Of a DNA stretch of 64,000 bases, positions 1 through 12,027 are shown in pieces. A program made the translations under genes and the position numbers. The notes under the pieces are model-generated. The model had not been told where the DNA came from. It was given only the letters and a program-made list of their open reading frames with translations, and did no database searches. This stretch comes from Gossypium raimondii (Eukaryota > Streptophyta > Magnoliopsida > Malvales > Malvaceae). The stretch covers positions 744,001-808,000 of the forward strand of contig NC_068565.1 in assembly GCF_025698545.1 (NCBI RefSeq), written 5' to 3'. Within the stretch, counting starts at the first letter, position 1. Every line of letters begins with the position of its first letter.

Positions 1-690
1 GTAGAAAAACATTGAAATTTTGAATTTGTGTAAGTGTCACTACCTTGTGAATTATCCTATGAATTTGTATCTGTGAATTATCCTTCACATGCCCCTTAAC
101 TTCTTCTCCCCTTGGTGTTAAACTCATGTTTTGAAGTTTTTTAGGTGAGGCTAAGGGCCCCTTTGGATAGACGGTACATTTACTTGTGATTAGTGTAAAA
201 ACAGCGGTAGCGGTAAGATTAGATATTATAGTAATACTGTACCGTGAGATAAAAAAAAAGAAGAAACTAAACACATTGCATTGAAGGTAAACGCCCATCC
301 AAATGGACCCTAACTCTTTCTGAAGAAGTTTTCGAAGTGTCATTCATCTAGAGCCAACGAATCATTCATTGAGTTGGCATTTTCCCTGGATCAATCCAAT
401 CTGACGCACAACTAGATCTAACAAGATGGATCCACTCTATGAACCTAGACTCTTTGTCACTCAAGCACTCGTCAGAGCCGAGAGACAAAACTTTGGCTTG
501 ACGTGGAGTTGGTATGCTCTAGATAAATGACATTTCAATAACTTTCTTTGATAGAGTCAACCTTCCGTCAACAAAAACATTTTACACTTGTGCATCTTTC
601 GAAAAATTAATGATTTGTAATAACATAAACCCCAAAACATTGACGTAACCATATTATATTCATGTTACTTTTCTGTGTTATGATTTGGTT
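1..690. other. Left-edge stretch with no supported gene
   Basis: This holds a small MITE (155-310) and, at about 320-500, a segment that resembles the arm of the foldback element at 53.6 kb (shared core GAAGTGTCAT). The last exon of the MATE gene should lie on the minus strand here or just outside the window. I looked for the usual short tryptophan/glycine-containing tail and did not find it. Confidence 0.5.
155..310. mobile_element. Tourist-like MITE (PIF/Harbinger type)
   Basis: A 156-bp element begins GGGCCCCTTTGGATAG and ends with the imperfect reverse complement of it (CATCCAAATGGACCC). It is flanked on both sides by TAA (152-154 and 311-313). A 3-bp TAA target duplication with GGGCC-type ends is the signature of PIF/Harbinger-derived Tourist MITEs. 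It has no coding capacity. Confidence 0.75.
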
Positions 691-693
691 TAC

Positions 694-3600
694 CTCATTT
701 CGCCAAGTGGCTCGGAGCATTACAAAGAGTAGGATGGTGGTTTGAAGGACGGTCCCGATCAGCATACCGAACCAAATCCCTTGCACCCTCAGCTTAAATT
801 TGAAACCTAGCAAAGCTCCTGCCGGAATTCCAAGTAGATAATAGCAAGTAATGTTGATTAACCCAACATATGCTTGCCATCCTGCCCCTACTGCCACTCC
901 TATACAACCAACAAAAATTAAAACAAGAGTTAATTTCTTTTTTTCTCTTCAATTATCATAGTTTTTATGTCGAGTTGCTTGGACTCATGTGTAACTATCA
1001 TATATGGGTATGGATTATGAATTTTTCACATATTTCGGTAATTTTTTGTTATGAAAGTTTTTCTTAATCGACTATTATATAAAATAACTAAATTGACCTA
1101 CATATTTAGTATAAACCGACATAATTGAATCGACTTAACATCGATCATTTGGTTAATTAAGTTTGTTAACCGATTTAAAATAAATATATTGTGATAAAAT
1201 TATTAAAGATAATAAATATATTAATATATTGAATTGATTTAACCGACTTATATATTAAAAAAAGTATAAATATATTTGAACTATCTTAAAAATATTTAAT
1301 ATTAAGTTGGTCGGTTCAATTATGAAATTCAATGATCATTAATAGTCGAACATAACCAAATAAACCAATCATACAATTAATGAGAAAGGATTGTATGAAA
1401 CTCTGATTCCACGTCATCTTTATTATTTTTTAATTGAAGAATGATAAATCAGATTTTTTTCTCCTTATTTTCAACTTTTTCTTCCTAAAAAAATTTAAAT
1501 TCGACTAAAACTGCTAAAAAGCAAGAGAAAAAATCCGATTTGGCATTTTTCCATTAGAAAGTGATAAGGATGACATGTAATTATAGTTTTATACGATATC
1601 TTCTCACAATTAACTTGGAATTGATTCTGACTTTTTTTTTAAGTACCCATACTTCAAATATATACACGAGTATTTGACTTTCAATGACTCTCTAAATACC
1701 TCAAATAATGCTCATGTTTTATATATATATATATATATGTATTCGTAGCAAACACATACTAATCCAATGCTCATATGCAAATTCAAATATCGTAGCTAAA
1801 AGTAAATCAGATTGCAATACTTTACCATGCAGAACAGGTAAAATGCTATTGAGGAAGACTGTTGCTGCAAGAAAATACCCAAGCTTCGACGCCGCCTTTA
1901 TAACCAGCTGTTTGTCGGTGAACAACTTCGGAAAATCGTGTTTGGTTGCTAGAATAATCGCCATGAAAATAATTCCGACTGCCAAAGATGTTAACACGAC
2001 CACCACGATCGAGAATTTCGCGGCTTTTGGACGTCCAGCTCCGAGTTCGTTGGACACCCGAACACTGTAAGAAAATAAGCACATAATGCAGTAAAGTACC
2101 ATAAAGGTCACACGAAGCATTAGATTACATTTTATTTTATCTACTCAAATAAATAGATAAATTAGTTATTATATGTTAAAACAAAGAGTAAATTTATCCA
2201 ATGTGCTAAAAATTTCACCCAATTATATTGTTAAAAATTAGTGTGACTAACGAAATTACCGGATAGTAACACGTGGTGTGCCATGTACCTCATGCTAATG
2301 TACATGGATAAATTTTACCAGTAAAAATGAATGAAATTTATAATAGAACAACCAATTTACAATCTGATTTAATATACAATGATTAATTAATCCATTCTCT
2401 GAATAACCAACAAACCTTGCTGCTATGTTGAAACCCAATGTAACCATTGATGTCCAAAGTTGCAAGTTCAAGCTGCAAAAATTGACGATCCAAATTAATA
2501 AATAAAAGTATATTCGTTATAGTGGCACTATTTTGATAATTTTAAGCTTTAACTTGACTTCCATATGTATATACTCGAAATTTTAAGTTGAAATTTTGTT
2601 TAATTTTGTTATTATGCTAATTTTTATAAAGTTAAAATAAAGTCCTAGCTAAAATGTATAAAGAATAGTAATGAAATTAGAAGAGAAACTATTTTATCAA
2701 AGATATGGAATAAGATGGATTTTATTTACACCTCTATTATTTGATTAGATTTGTGAAGGGATTGATTTTAGATTAAGTAAATTTAGGTTGGTTGAATTTA
2801 TGTTTTAAAATTTTTAAGTAGTTTTGGGTTTAGATTATTTCAAATTCGGATATTTTAAAATTCAAGTCAATTAGTCGGGTTATTTCAAGTTTGAGTTATT
2901 TTGGGTTTAAATCAAGGATATTTGATTCATTAATTTCTTTATGCTTAAATTAGGTTGGGTCGGATTTCGATTCAATTTAGTCAAGTCGAATTTTTGGGTC
3001 AAGGTTAAAAATGACATGCTTAAATTTTAAGGCAAAAACCTAACTTGTATTGCTCTAAATTAGAAATATTCATGGGTTGACTCGAGCAAAAAGTTGGTTT
3101 TAAAAAAAATCCAAACCCAAAACCAGGCTCACCTAGCACAAACGGCTCATTTTTATACCAAAATAATAAATATTTTTTTATTGTTATTTCTGAATAATGA
3201 AACAAGTTAGATTATGTCTAGTTAAAAAAATATAAGCATAGACTTATTCCAAAGCTCGATTCATGAACACTTTACTTTAAATTTTTAAAAAAAATTGACT
3301 ATAATTTCTAGTCCTTAAAACTTGACAGCTAGGTTCACTCTGGTACTTATACTATTTTTTTATCCACTTTGGTATTTAAACTTGACAACTAGGTCCATTT
3401 TAATTTTTGAACTTGAAAAATATTAAAGTTTGATGATGTGGTACTTTAAAACTGTACCACGTCATCACTTGAAAATTAAAAATTTCATATAAACTTTTAG
3501 GTGATGATGTGGTACAATCTTAGAGCGCCAAATTTAGTATTTTAATAACCAAACCAATAGTTGAATAGGTTAAACCATCGATTCTTAATTCAACGAGTTC

Positions 3601-5995
3601 AATCGGTTCGATCTTTGGACCAACAATAATTAATTAATTAATTAAAATTTTGTAAAAATCTAAAAAATACATTAAACAAGTTCAACCTTTTCAACTATCT
3701 AGTTTTGTCCGTATTTTTATTTTTACCAATTTCAAGTAGTTTTCAAGTCAATCAGTTCAACACCTTTGTTTGGACCATTATATCTATCAGTTATCGGTTT
3801 ATTCAATCCGGTCATATTCTAGTAAAACTAGTCATATCATCAAATCTCGACAAAATTCAAGTTAAGGGACTAAAATAGATTTAGCTGTCAAGTTCAATGA
3901 CCAAAGTGGACAAAAAAAAAGAGTACAAGTACTAAAATGGACTTAGTTGGTATTTTTTAGACCTAATTAATCTACATTATCACTATTAATTTGTGCTAAC
4001 AAAACACTGATGATTCCTTCCTACATATATTAAAAAGATTTAAGAAGTCTTCTAAAACTAAGTACTAGAGATGACAAACTAACCAGATTGAAATGGAATC
4101 TACAGCAAGTGTAGGATCTTTTAAGTACCCCACCATCAGAATAATTGCTGTAAAATACCATAGCTCCAAGCTGCAATCATTCATCAAAAATGTCATTTTT
4201 CTTATCAAATACACTTATGTATTTATGTATGTATAAGCGGAGAACTCACCATAACATTACAGCAGATGCAAGCGATAATTTAACAAAACCCCACAATGAT
4301 TTAAACGCCAACAAAGAAAGACCCGTCCATGAATCTGGAAAAAACCCAGCAACCACGTAAATCACCATTGCTATAACTTGAAGCCACCATGAAATATTGC
4401 CGGCCATGGCTGCACCGAGTAAACCAAGCTCAAGCTTTGTTACCAAAGCCCAATTCAACAAAACATGACAACCCAAGCCGATAATTGATATTATTGTCAT
4501 AACCCAGACTTTGGTTTGGGATTGAAGGAACTTTTGAATTGGAAAATTCATGGCGTAAGCGAAGAATTGAGGGATCACCATCTTGCAATATTTCCCGGCG
4601 AGTTCTGACATGGCTTTGTCTTGTCGGAGTAGGTTTAGTATCGGTGTGGCGAGGAGGTAACATGGTGTTAGACATAAAGCGGTTATTCCGGTAATGATCC
4701 ATGATCGTTGGAGGTAGATTCCGAGCATGTTGTGTTGGCCGGCGCCGACGGCTTGACCGCATAGTGTCTCGAGTGCACTTCCCATTCCTAACTAAATATG
4801 GAGAAAGATCGGTTTAGATTCGAGTTTTGTTCTTCCGACTCTTTTTATTTTTGAAATATTTATGTCGGAAAATTATTTTCAGCACATTTCGGACATAAGT
4901 ACGAAGATATGTCTCCGAAGATTCGACTCGTTTCAACTAAAAGTAATGGAAGTTTCCTATATCTAGAGGTGTTTATAGTGGAGTGGCTCGATTCATGTAG
5001 TTGGATCAAAATTAAGTTCATGTCAATGTTTTTTTAATTAAATTATTAGTCCCTTTTCAAAACAAATAAATTATTAAAAAACAGAATAAATAATAATAAA
5101 ATCTCGTTTTCATGTCAATTAGTTTTTTTGTCACTCTCAGGACCGATATCTCGACCACTTTTCAATTCAATTGATCAGTCTAGTCCAATTCAAAAAACAT
5201 TGATTTATACTTTTCAACTTCGAGCTAGTCTCGATTTGCTACTTCTAGCACTCTACATTTTTTTATAGGTTAAAATATGTCATGGTTCTTGTACTCTTCA
5301 CGAATTTAGAATTTAGTCCCTCTATTTTTCAGATTTTAAAATTCAAGTCCGATCGTTAATACTGTTAAAATTTTTTGTTAAATTTGTTAGCGTGACATTT
5401 TGAAATTTAAAAAAGAAAAAAAAACTCACTTTCTAGCAATGTAACTAAAAAATAACGTTGCAATGAATATAATTTAATAAAATAATTTTAATATGATTAA
5501 CAGTTGGACTGTATTTTGAAATCTGAAAAAGTAGAAACAAAAAATATATAAGGACTAAATTCTAAATTTACAAACAGTACAAGGACTTACCACAAATTTT
5601 AACTTTTTTTATATCGTTGATTAGAGTTCTAAGACTATAGTATCCATCTTTAATGAATATTCAGACGTAGAAAAACTGAGAAAAAGAAGTGAAAAAAACC
5701 TTGTTGAGCACATAATTTTGATTGAAATCTGTTTGATATTCATATATATATATATATATATACTCACCATGATACCGAAAACGAAGCCTTCGATCACGTT
5801 CGTTGTTATGGTGACCGCAGCGAGTTCGAGCTCGCCCAAATGACCGGCGAAGGCGACGGTGACGAAACCGATTGAGAACTGAGAGACCGATACCAAAATC
5901 GCAGGGCCTGCAATCGCCCACATCTTCTTTGATTCACCCCATATGGTATTTTGCTTTACTTCCAATGGCTTTTCTTCTACTTCCAGTGAAGCCAT
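694..5995 (-). CDS. MATE/DETOXIFICATION efflux transporter, last exon missing
   Basis: This is a multidrug and toxic compound extrusion carrier of the plant DTX20-29-like group, a cation-coupled antiporter of small organic molecules in the plasma or vacuolar membrane. Exons on minus: 5995-5768, 4791-4250, 4170-4084, 2472-2416, 2064-1826, 899-694. They total 1359 nt, 453 codons in one frame. Family marks are GMGSALETLCGQAVGAG at the start of exon 2, YLQRSW, IPQFFAYAMNFP, RVSNELGAG in exon 5 and VAVGAGWQAYVG in exon 6. The start is the ATG at 5995 (MASLEVEEK); the frame runs a few codons further up without an ATG. The frame ends at a donor after WRNE, where relatives splice to a short last exon of about 20-35 residues that I did not find. 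Intron read-through would instead add about 28 residues ending at 607. Introns hold several decayed TIR elements. Substrate cannot be told from sequence. Confidence 0.88.
3311..3964. mobile_element. Long-TIR MITE in MATE intron 4
   Basis: The first and last roughly 140 bases are imperfect reverse complements. Both ends, read inward, carry a TCCACTTTGGT block followed by AACTTGACA. Ends were set by where the inverted match fades; no clean target duplication was seen. A decayed relative lies in the PLT4 intron at about 26.1-26.6 kb, sharing AACTTGAAAAATAT. Confidence 0.5.
5268..5604. mobile_element. MULE-like MITE in MATE intron 1
   Basis: The left end reads GGTTAAAATATG and the right end, reverse-complemented, AGTTAAAATTTG. 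Both then share CTTGTACT and the block AATTTAGAATTTAGTCC. A 9-bp direct repeat TTTTTTATA flanks it (5259-5267 and 5605-5613). This is exact but low in complexity. A 9-bp duplication suggests a Mutator-like origin. Confidence 0.6.
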
Positions 5996-6092
5996 TTTCC
6001 CTTTTCTCAAATCAAATTATGTGCATTACATACATATATACAGTATGCAATAAACAAGTTGGTAGTTAGGGACCAAACCATAAATATTTTAT

Positions 6093-6283
6093 GGGTAAAT
6101 TACAGTAGAGGTCACCCAACTACGAAAAGTTACAAAATGGTCATCCAACTATTCAATTGAATAATTAAGAGACTATTTTGTAGCTTTTCATAGCCGGGTA
6201 ACCAAAAAAGGAAAAAAAAAATCATAGTTGAGTGATCATTTTGTAACTTTTCATAGTTTGGTGACTATTAATGTAGTCTACCC
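6093..6283. mobile_element. MITE, GGGTAAACTACA family, short copy
   Basis: It begins GGGTAAATTACAGTAG and ends with the inverse (GTAGTCTACCC). The body carries the family's recurring phrases GTTACAAAATGGTCA and ATTTTGTAACTTTTCATAG. Flanking 9-mers (6084-6092 and 6284-6292) agree at 7 of 9 positions, in line with an old Mutator-type insertion. Confidence 0.6.
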
Positions 6284-6286
6284 TTG

Positions 6287-7770
6287 TTTTATTGGGAGTC
6301 GAGGTAAAAAATATAAATTCAATTGGCCAAAGCTAAAAGTTTAAGGCCTGATATATCATTTGGTACCCAAATTTGACATTTTTCTCTAATGTGGTACTTA
6401 TATTATTTTTTGGTCTAATCTGGTACTTGTATTTGACAATGTTATATATTTTGATACTCAAAGGTAACACTATTAACTTTTTAATGTTTAGTTTGGGGTT
6501 TAAAGTTGATTTGATGAAAGTTAAGCTCTTTGGTATTATTAAATTTGAATTTTCTGATTTTGTTAATGGAATATATTAGGTGTTAATTGTTAATTTGTTT
6601 AATTTTGTGTTCAATTTGTCAAATATAGTCGATATATATGATTTAATTTAGTTTTAAGGTTTATTTGATGAAAGTTAATTGCTATTATAATTAGCTAACT
6701 ATGAACTTTTCATCAAATCAACTCTAACACCCGAATTAAACACTTAAAAGTTAACATTGTTACCTTCAAGTACCAAAATGTATAAATTTTGTCAAATACT
6801 GGTACCTCATTAAAGAAGTGTCAAACTCATGTACCAAAATACATATTAAACCAAAATTTAATGTTAAAAAGGCAAATTTTGAATTACAAATTTCTAGGAG
6901 GGGTCAAAAATGAAATTTCACCATTTTATCCAAGGTGCCAAATCCAAAGCCTCTGGTCCCTTTGGAGTTTGGATTGGCCCTTTCTCTATCCTATTTTTTT
7001 TCCGACTATGAGATATGATCGGTCAAATTATGATCTTGGTCCTTCTTATTATACTTAAATTTGATATTTAGTCTTTATACTTTAAATTGATATTATTGGT
7101 TTTTCTTCTTTTATAATATCATTTGTCGGTTCAAATCATTAACTATTTTGATTAAAATATTACGATAAATATTTTATTGGGAGTCGAGGTAAAAATATAA
7201 ATTCAACTGGCTGAAGCTAAAAATTTAGTGTTAAATGGCAAAATCTGAATTACAAATTTTTAAGAGGGGCCAAAAATGAAATTTCACCATTTTATCTCGT
7301 ACCAAATCCAAAGCTTCTATCCCGTTTGGATTTGCCCTTTCTCCATCCTGTTTTGGGACATGGGGTACGAGATATGATCAGTCAAATTACGGTCTTGGTC
7401 CTTCTTATTGTACTCAAATTTGATATTTAGTCTTTATACTTTAATTTGATATAATTTGATCTTTTTACGTTTATAATATTGTTGGTTAGTTCAAATCATT
7501 AACTATTCCGATTAAAACATTACGATAAATAATTTATTGGGAGTCAAGGTAAATATATAAATTCAACTGGCCAAAGCTAAAAATTTAATGTTAAAAATGC
7601 AAAACTTAAATTATAAATTTTTAGAAGGGGCCAAAAATGAAATTTTACTATTTTATCCAGATGCCAAATCCAAAGCCAGTAGCCCCTTTGGGTTGGCCCT
7701 TTATCTTATCCTATTTTTGTCTGACCTATTTCCGGGCATTGTTAACCGTTTTAACGATTTACACTAACCA
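6287..7770. repeat. 360-bp tandem array interrupted by a transposon
   Basis: A unit of 360 bp recurs: the phrase ATTGGGAGTCGAGGTAA is at 6291, 7176 and 7536. Between the last two the spacing is exactly 360. Between the first two it is 885, explained by an inserted 508-bp element plus its target duplication. Each unit also carries GGGGTCAAAAATGAAATTTC and CCAAATCCAAAG. The array holds about two and a half units, the last truncated near 7770. No coding sequence was seen. Confidence 0.75.
6345..6852. mobile_element. Mutator-like long-TIR element inside the array
   Basis: A 508-bp element starts GGCCTGATATATC and ends, reverse-complemented, GGTTTAATATGT. The arms run about 150-180 bp, both containing TTTGGTAC, GTATTTGACAA and GTTGATTTGATGAAA. 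It is flanked by AAAGTTTAA (6336-6344) and AAAATTTAA (6853-6861), a 9-bp duplication with one difference. The uninterrupted array units give the empty site. No transposase was seen. Confidence 0.75.
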
Positions 7771-8342
7771 ATGACATTATAAAAATAAAAATATCAAATT
7801 AAAATCACATGTTCAAGTATAGTAGAAGTATAGAAACCTCGATTTAACCGATACGATATTCCAAAAACCTTTCAAATACAATAAAAAAGTTAACACACCG
7901 GAATCAAATACTTGCACTCGAGTTCGTAATGGCTTACCAACAAAAAAAAAAGGACTAATTTGCAAAATAAAAATAAAAATTTCCATGGTTGCTTCAAATG
8001 TATGATAAGAAAGGTTTATTTATTAATGGTTTTAGGTTTGAAGAAAGCGATTTGTACCTTTAGGGTTTTCTTCATTTGAGGACTTTGTGTTTTAATGTTT
8101 GATTTTTGCATTAGTTTCTTTTGAAGCAAACTTGTAAAATCAAGTGCTAACTACAATTATATTCATAATCATAATTAATATAACTGTGTAACTACGACTA
8201 TAATCAAATTACTACATGCACAAACAAATAGATCAATAACCAGAATATATTTAGATTTAAGACCAGAATAAATATGAATGAGATTACACGTGGTGAGACT
8301 TTATATTTCTAGAGAGGCTCGAGTTCAAATATTGGAGATGAT

Positions 8343-8878
8343 TAGACCTATTCATGGGTCGGGCCACCCGGCCCGGCTCAAATTCACTAAAGGATAAAAA
8401 AAAATTCTTTTTTTGTTTTTAATTTTATTTTTTTTATTATTTTCTCCCTATTTTGCTACCACTTTACTATTATGTTGTTATTATTTGGATATTGTATAAA
8501 ACTTATTTTATTGTTAATTTTGTTATTATTTTAAAGACATTAGTTAATTTTGTTATTATTTATATGCATTTGCTTGTTAAGTTGCATCTATCTTAGTGTT
8601 ATTTAAGTATACATATTTTTTAAAATTTATTTTCAATTTGTTGGGAAATATTTATTTTGATGTTTTTAGTATTTTTGATGTATTATATATATATATATAT
8701 ATATATATTAAAATAATATAAAAAATAATATGGGCAGGTCAGGCTGAGCCCGATTTTTAACATTTTTACCCGTGTCGAGCTTGGGTAAAATTATAGGCCC
8801 ATTTTTTAGACCGAGCCTGGGCCTAGCAAACAGGCATAAATTTTTAGTTGAATTCGGCTTGACCCATGCACACCTCTA
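8343..8878. mobile_element. hAT-type MITE with 8-bp target duplication
   Basis: A 536-bp element is flanked by identical GAGATGAT copies (8335-8342 and 8879-8886). Its ends are TAGACCTATTCATGGGTC on the left and TAGAGGTGTGCATGGGTC on the right when reverse-complemented. TAG-starting TIRs with an 8-bp duplication are the hAT signature. The interior has GC-rich GGGCC/CCCGG blocks near both ends around an AT-rich middle. It encodes nothing. Confidence 0.8.
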
Positions 8879-9061
8879 GAGATGATGTTATTGGGAGGGG
8901 TACCACGAGTTGCAAAAAAATTAATATTTATAGACATCTGCCAAAAAAAAAACCCAATATTGGTAATACTTAAAAGATAGTTTTTTAATTTCACATTCAA
9001 ATACATGAAAGCAAAAAAGATACCGGGAATCACATTTCCATTTCGGTTTCTTTCCGATATT

Positions 9062-9303
9062 GGTAAAAGTACTATGAAGACCTTTGTATTAGAAATTTGA
9101 TTGTGTTTTGTCTCATTTATACAAAAAAAGAGTAAGTTAGATGAAAAATAAATTGATTAATTTTATTAAAAATTTTATCTATTTTTAATGCTAAAACTAA
9201 ATTACTCTTTAATCTGACGTATAAGAACTAATTTACTTATTTTTAAAATAAAAGAAACAAAATATAATATAATTATTAATACAGGGACCTCTATAATATT
9301 TTT
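9062..9303. mobile_element. MITE, AAAAGTACCATGGAGG family
   Basis: It begins GGTAAAAGTACTATGAAGAC and its right side, reverse-complemented, reads ATATTATAGAGGTCC. The motif CCGATATT flanks both sides (9054-9061 and 9305-9312). Relatives are at 40.9, 49.9, 51.2 and 61.2 kb. The right boundary is uncertain by a few bases because the duplicated motif abuts the inverted repeat. Confidence 0.6.
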
Positions 9304-10093
9304 ACCGATATTCTAAGAAAGCTAAGACCTTAATTTGATGAGACGTTGTTTTCGCAATAACAATGGCGACTTTCTTGCATTAAGTTGTGAACTTTGTATC
9401 TCCTCCACAGATCCTACCAGAATAACTGTCTCAATCAACAATTCATTAGTTGATAAATCAAATCATTATATTATTGGTTAAAATATGTTTTCAATCCTTT
9501 TACTTTTACGAAAATTGATATTTAATCCTTGTACTTAAAAAGTTTAAAAAATTAAGTTCAATCATTAACATTATTAATGTTTGGATTAATATCTATCTAT
9601 CAGTAAAAGAACATACCTTAGATTCAAGTCTATATGACGATCAGTGTTGGAGATCAAAGATGAAAGTTGTTTGGATTTTAGTTTATAGATCAAAAAAAAA
9701 AGAACTGAAATGTAAAAGATAAAGAAAATGAGAACTTTCAATTTGTGCATGTGACAACGATTTTAACAGTCTAATGACTTAAAAGAAAACATTCAAATAA
9801 TTTAGTGATCATCTTGTAACTTTTTAAAGTTAAATGACTAATACATAAATTTACTAATAATTTATATTTACCCAAGAAAATAAATTAAAATTAAAATTTT
9901 ATTATTTAAATAATAATTTGTATATAAGTGTGTGGTGGGGAAAATGACAAATATTTGAGTTTGGCAATTCAAACTTCAAAGTGATCTTTTTGCAGAGCGT
10001 AATTATTGGCAGTGAAGCAAATTTCAAAGGCACGTGAATTGGACCAAGTAAAGGACGCAAATTTTACTACTCCAAGTATGTGACTTTTTGGGC

Positions 10094-10422
10094 ATTTTAC
10101 GTGTTAAATTTAGTTTATATTTTTATCAATTTATTTTTATTTAAAAAAATAAATTTAACCATTAAGAATTGAATTATTTTTTAAATAAAAATATTGACAA
10201 AAACGTTAAAATTTTAAACATAACAATGTTAATTTTTTAAATTATTATTTGTCATGCAAGTTGTCACATTAACATCGTTAAAATATTTAATATTTTAACC
10301 AGTATTTATATTAAAAAATAATTTGACTCATTTTAAAAGATTAATGATCAAATTTAACTTAAAAAAATTAAAGATAAAATTGATAAAAATATAAATATTG
10401 AGGACTAAATTTGGCAAATTTT
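10094..10422. mobile_element. TIR element, unclassified
   Basis: The left part (TTAAATTTAGTTTATATTTT then TATCAATTT) recurs reverse-complemented at the right end (CAAATTTAGTCCTCAATATT then TATCAATTT). Arms are about 90 bp and AT-rich. No target duplication was recognised. Confidence 0.4.
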
Positions 10423-10650
10423 TTCTCTACATCTCACTTTACTTCCTCCGTCATCGCTCACACTTGTACTGACAAAAAGTTATCTTTCCGTTAATAATTT
10501 ATCGGTGGACTTAACTTGTAAAATGAATATTTAATCAATTAAACAACGTTACCTGTATCAAGAGTGAGGCCCATACTTGACAGATTGGGCTGTCTTTGTT
10601 GACTATTTGAGTCCCTCGTTGACTTGCTTGACTTAAAAGCAAAAATAAAA

Positions 10651-11272
10651 GGGTTAAATTGCAATGGTAGTCACTCAACTATTATTAAAACTTTTTGTCA
10701 CTTAACTATAAAAAGTTAGAAAATGGTCAACTAATTATTCAACTTTTTCTTTTTTGGTCACCGGCTATTAAATTAATAGCGGAAACATAATTTAGCAGCT
10801 TTTAAAATTGATATAATAGGAACTTTAACTCTCAATATTTTCACATTATGTAATTTAGTCTTTTTTTGTAGTTTTACTTTTCTTTGTGACGATAATGGTT
10901 AATTTTAAAACAACGAGAAAAATATTAAAATTATTATCTTGAATTTTGGTATATTTTTATCAAATTTAGTTGAAATTTTTTTTTACTTTTAAGATGAAAT
11001 GGTCACAAAGAAAAGCAAAACTACAAAAAAAAAAAAAAGAAGAAGACAAAACTACATAATGTGTAAATGTTGAGAGTTAAATTTTTAGAATCAAAACAAA
11101 ATTGACATAATGTATAAATGTTGAGGTTAAAGTTGTTATTATGTCAATTTAAAAAGAAGTCACAGATTAGTCCGTTAGTGATAAAAATAAAATAAAATAA
11201 AATAGTTAAGTGACCATTTTGTAACTTTTAATATTTGGATGGTAATTTTTTACTAATAGTTAATTTACTATT
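10651..11272. mobile_element. GGGTAAACTACA-family MITE carrying an internal foldback
   Basis: The ends match the family (GGGTTAAATTGCAATGG at left; phrases GTGACCATTTTGTAACTTTT at right). Inside, arms 10824-10890 and 11002-11081 are close reverse complements, each ending in the phrase GTCACAAAGAAAAG or its inverse. The match extends outward to about 10804 and 11152. The internal hairpin is not in other copies, so it is probably a separate insertion. Confidence 0.55.
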
Positions 11273-11829
11273 AACTCCTTGAAAATTGACTTTTCAGGAA
11301 TAAAACATTCAGATTTCGTTTGATAGAAAATTATAAATTTACTCTTTTGTCCTTATGATGTATATTAAAATTTAAATTTAAACAATATTTTTATGATTTG
11401 ACAATATCAATATAAAAACAAATAATAATAATTTTTGTCAATTATTTAATAAATTATGAACATTTTATTAATTTGTTAGAGTTATAATTGCATGTAATTT
11501 TGATTTATATATTCAAATTAAATTTTAAAAAATATTATATTAAATTTTTAAAAGTTATTTAAAATTGATATTTAATATATTATTAATAAAATTAATTTTT
11601 TTAACATCCTATCTAAAATGAACATATAGAAGCGAATGGGATGGGGAACTTTTGGTTGGTGAAAGCTGTGTAACTAATACTCATATAATAATGATTTTAA
11701 CTACTCAAGTACTTAAATGAAAATTTTAAATAGTTTAATGATCATTTTATAATTTTTAAAATTGAATAACCAAAATATAAACTTACTAATAATTTAATGA
11801 TATTAGATTAATTTACCCTCCTATAAATT

Positions 11830-12027
11830 TCGTAACAATTTTGTATTTTATTTCATCATAGAGTATGGTCCATGTTGATGTTAACCTTTTCTTTGATCTA
11901 TTTAAAGCAAAGCTTTTTTTATGTTACAACAATGGCTTCTTCAAAGCAAGCTTAGTAGAGATTAATGGATGCCACCATAGCTTAAAAGAACAAATCACAG
12001 CAGTTCTAACAAAAAAAAAAAAAAAAC
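11830..12027 (+). promoter_or_regulatory. PLT1 core promoter and leader
   Basis: A TATA-like TATTTAAAG (11899-11907) lies 129 bp before the start codon. The block from about 11865 to 11990 matches the PLT2 promoter (TGGTCCATGTTGATGTTAAC here, TGGTCCACCTTGATGTTAAC there), so the tandem duplication included the core promoter. The leader holds a 7-codon upstream ORF at 11932-11955 (MASSKQA). It is the frameshifted counterpart of a 17-codon upstream ORF in PLT2. Confidence 0.6.

Larger units (their letters stand above)
7771..11930. other. Gene-free stretch upstream of the transporter cluster
   Basis: No exon chain with splice borders was seen on either strand; the short open frames are in AT-rich repeats. 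It holds the hAT-type MITE (8343-8878), the 9.06-9.30 kb element, a truncated GGGTAAACTACA-family copy at about 9.44-9.86 kb, a TIR element at 10.09-10.42 kb and the inverted repeat at 10.8-11.15 kb. An (AT)n run lies at about 8680-8709. Confidence 0.6.
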
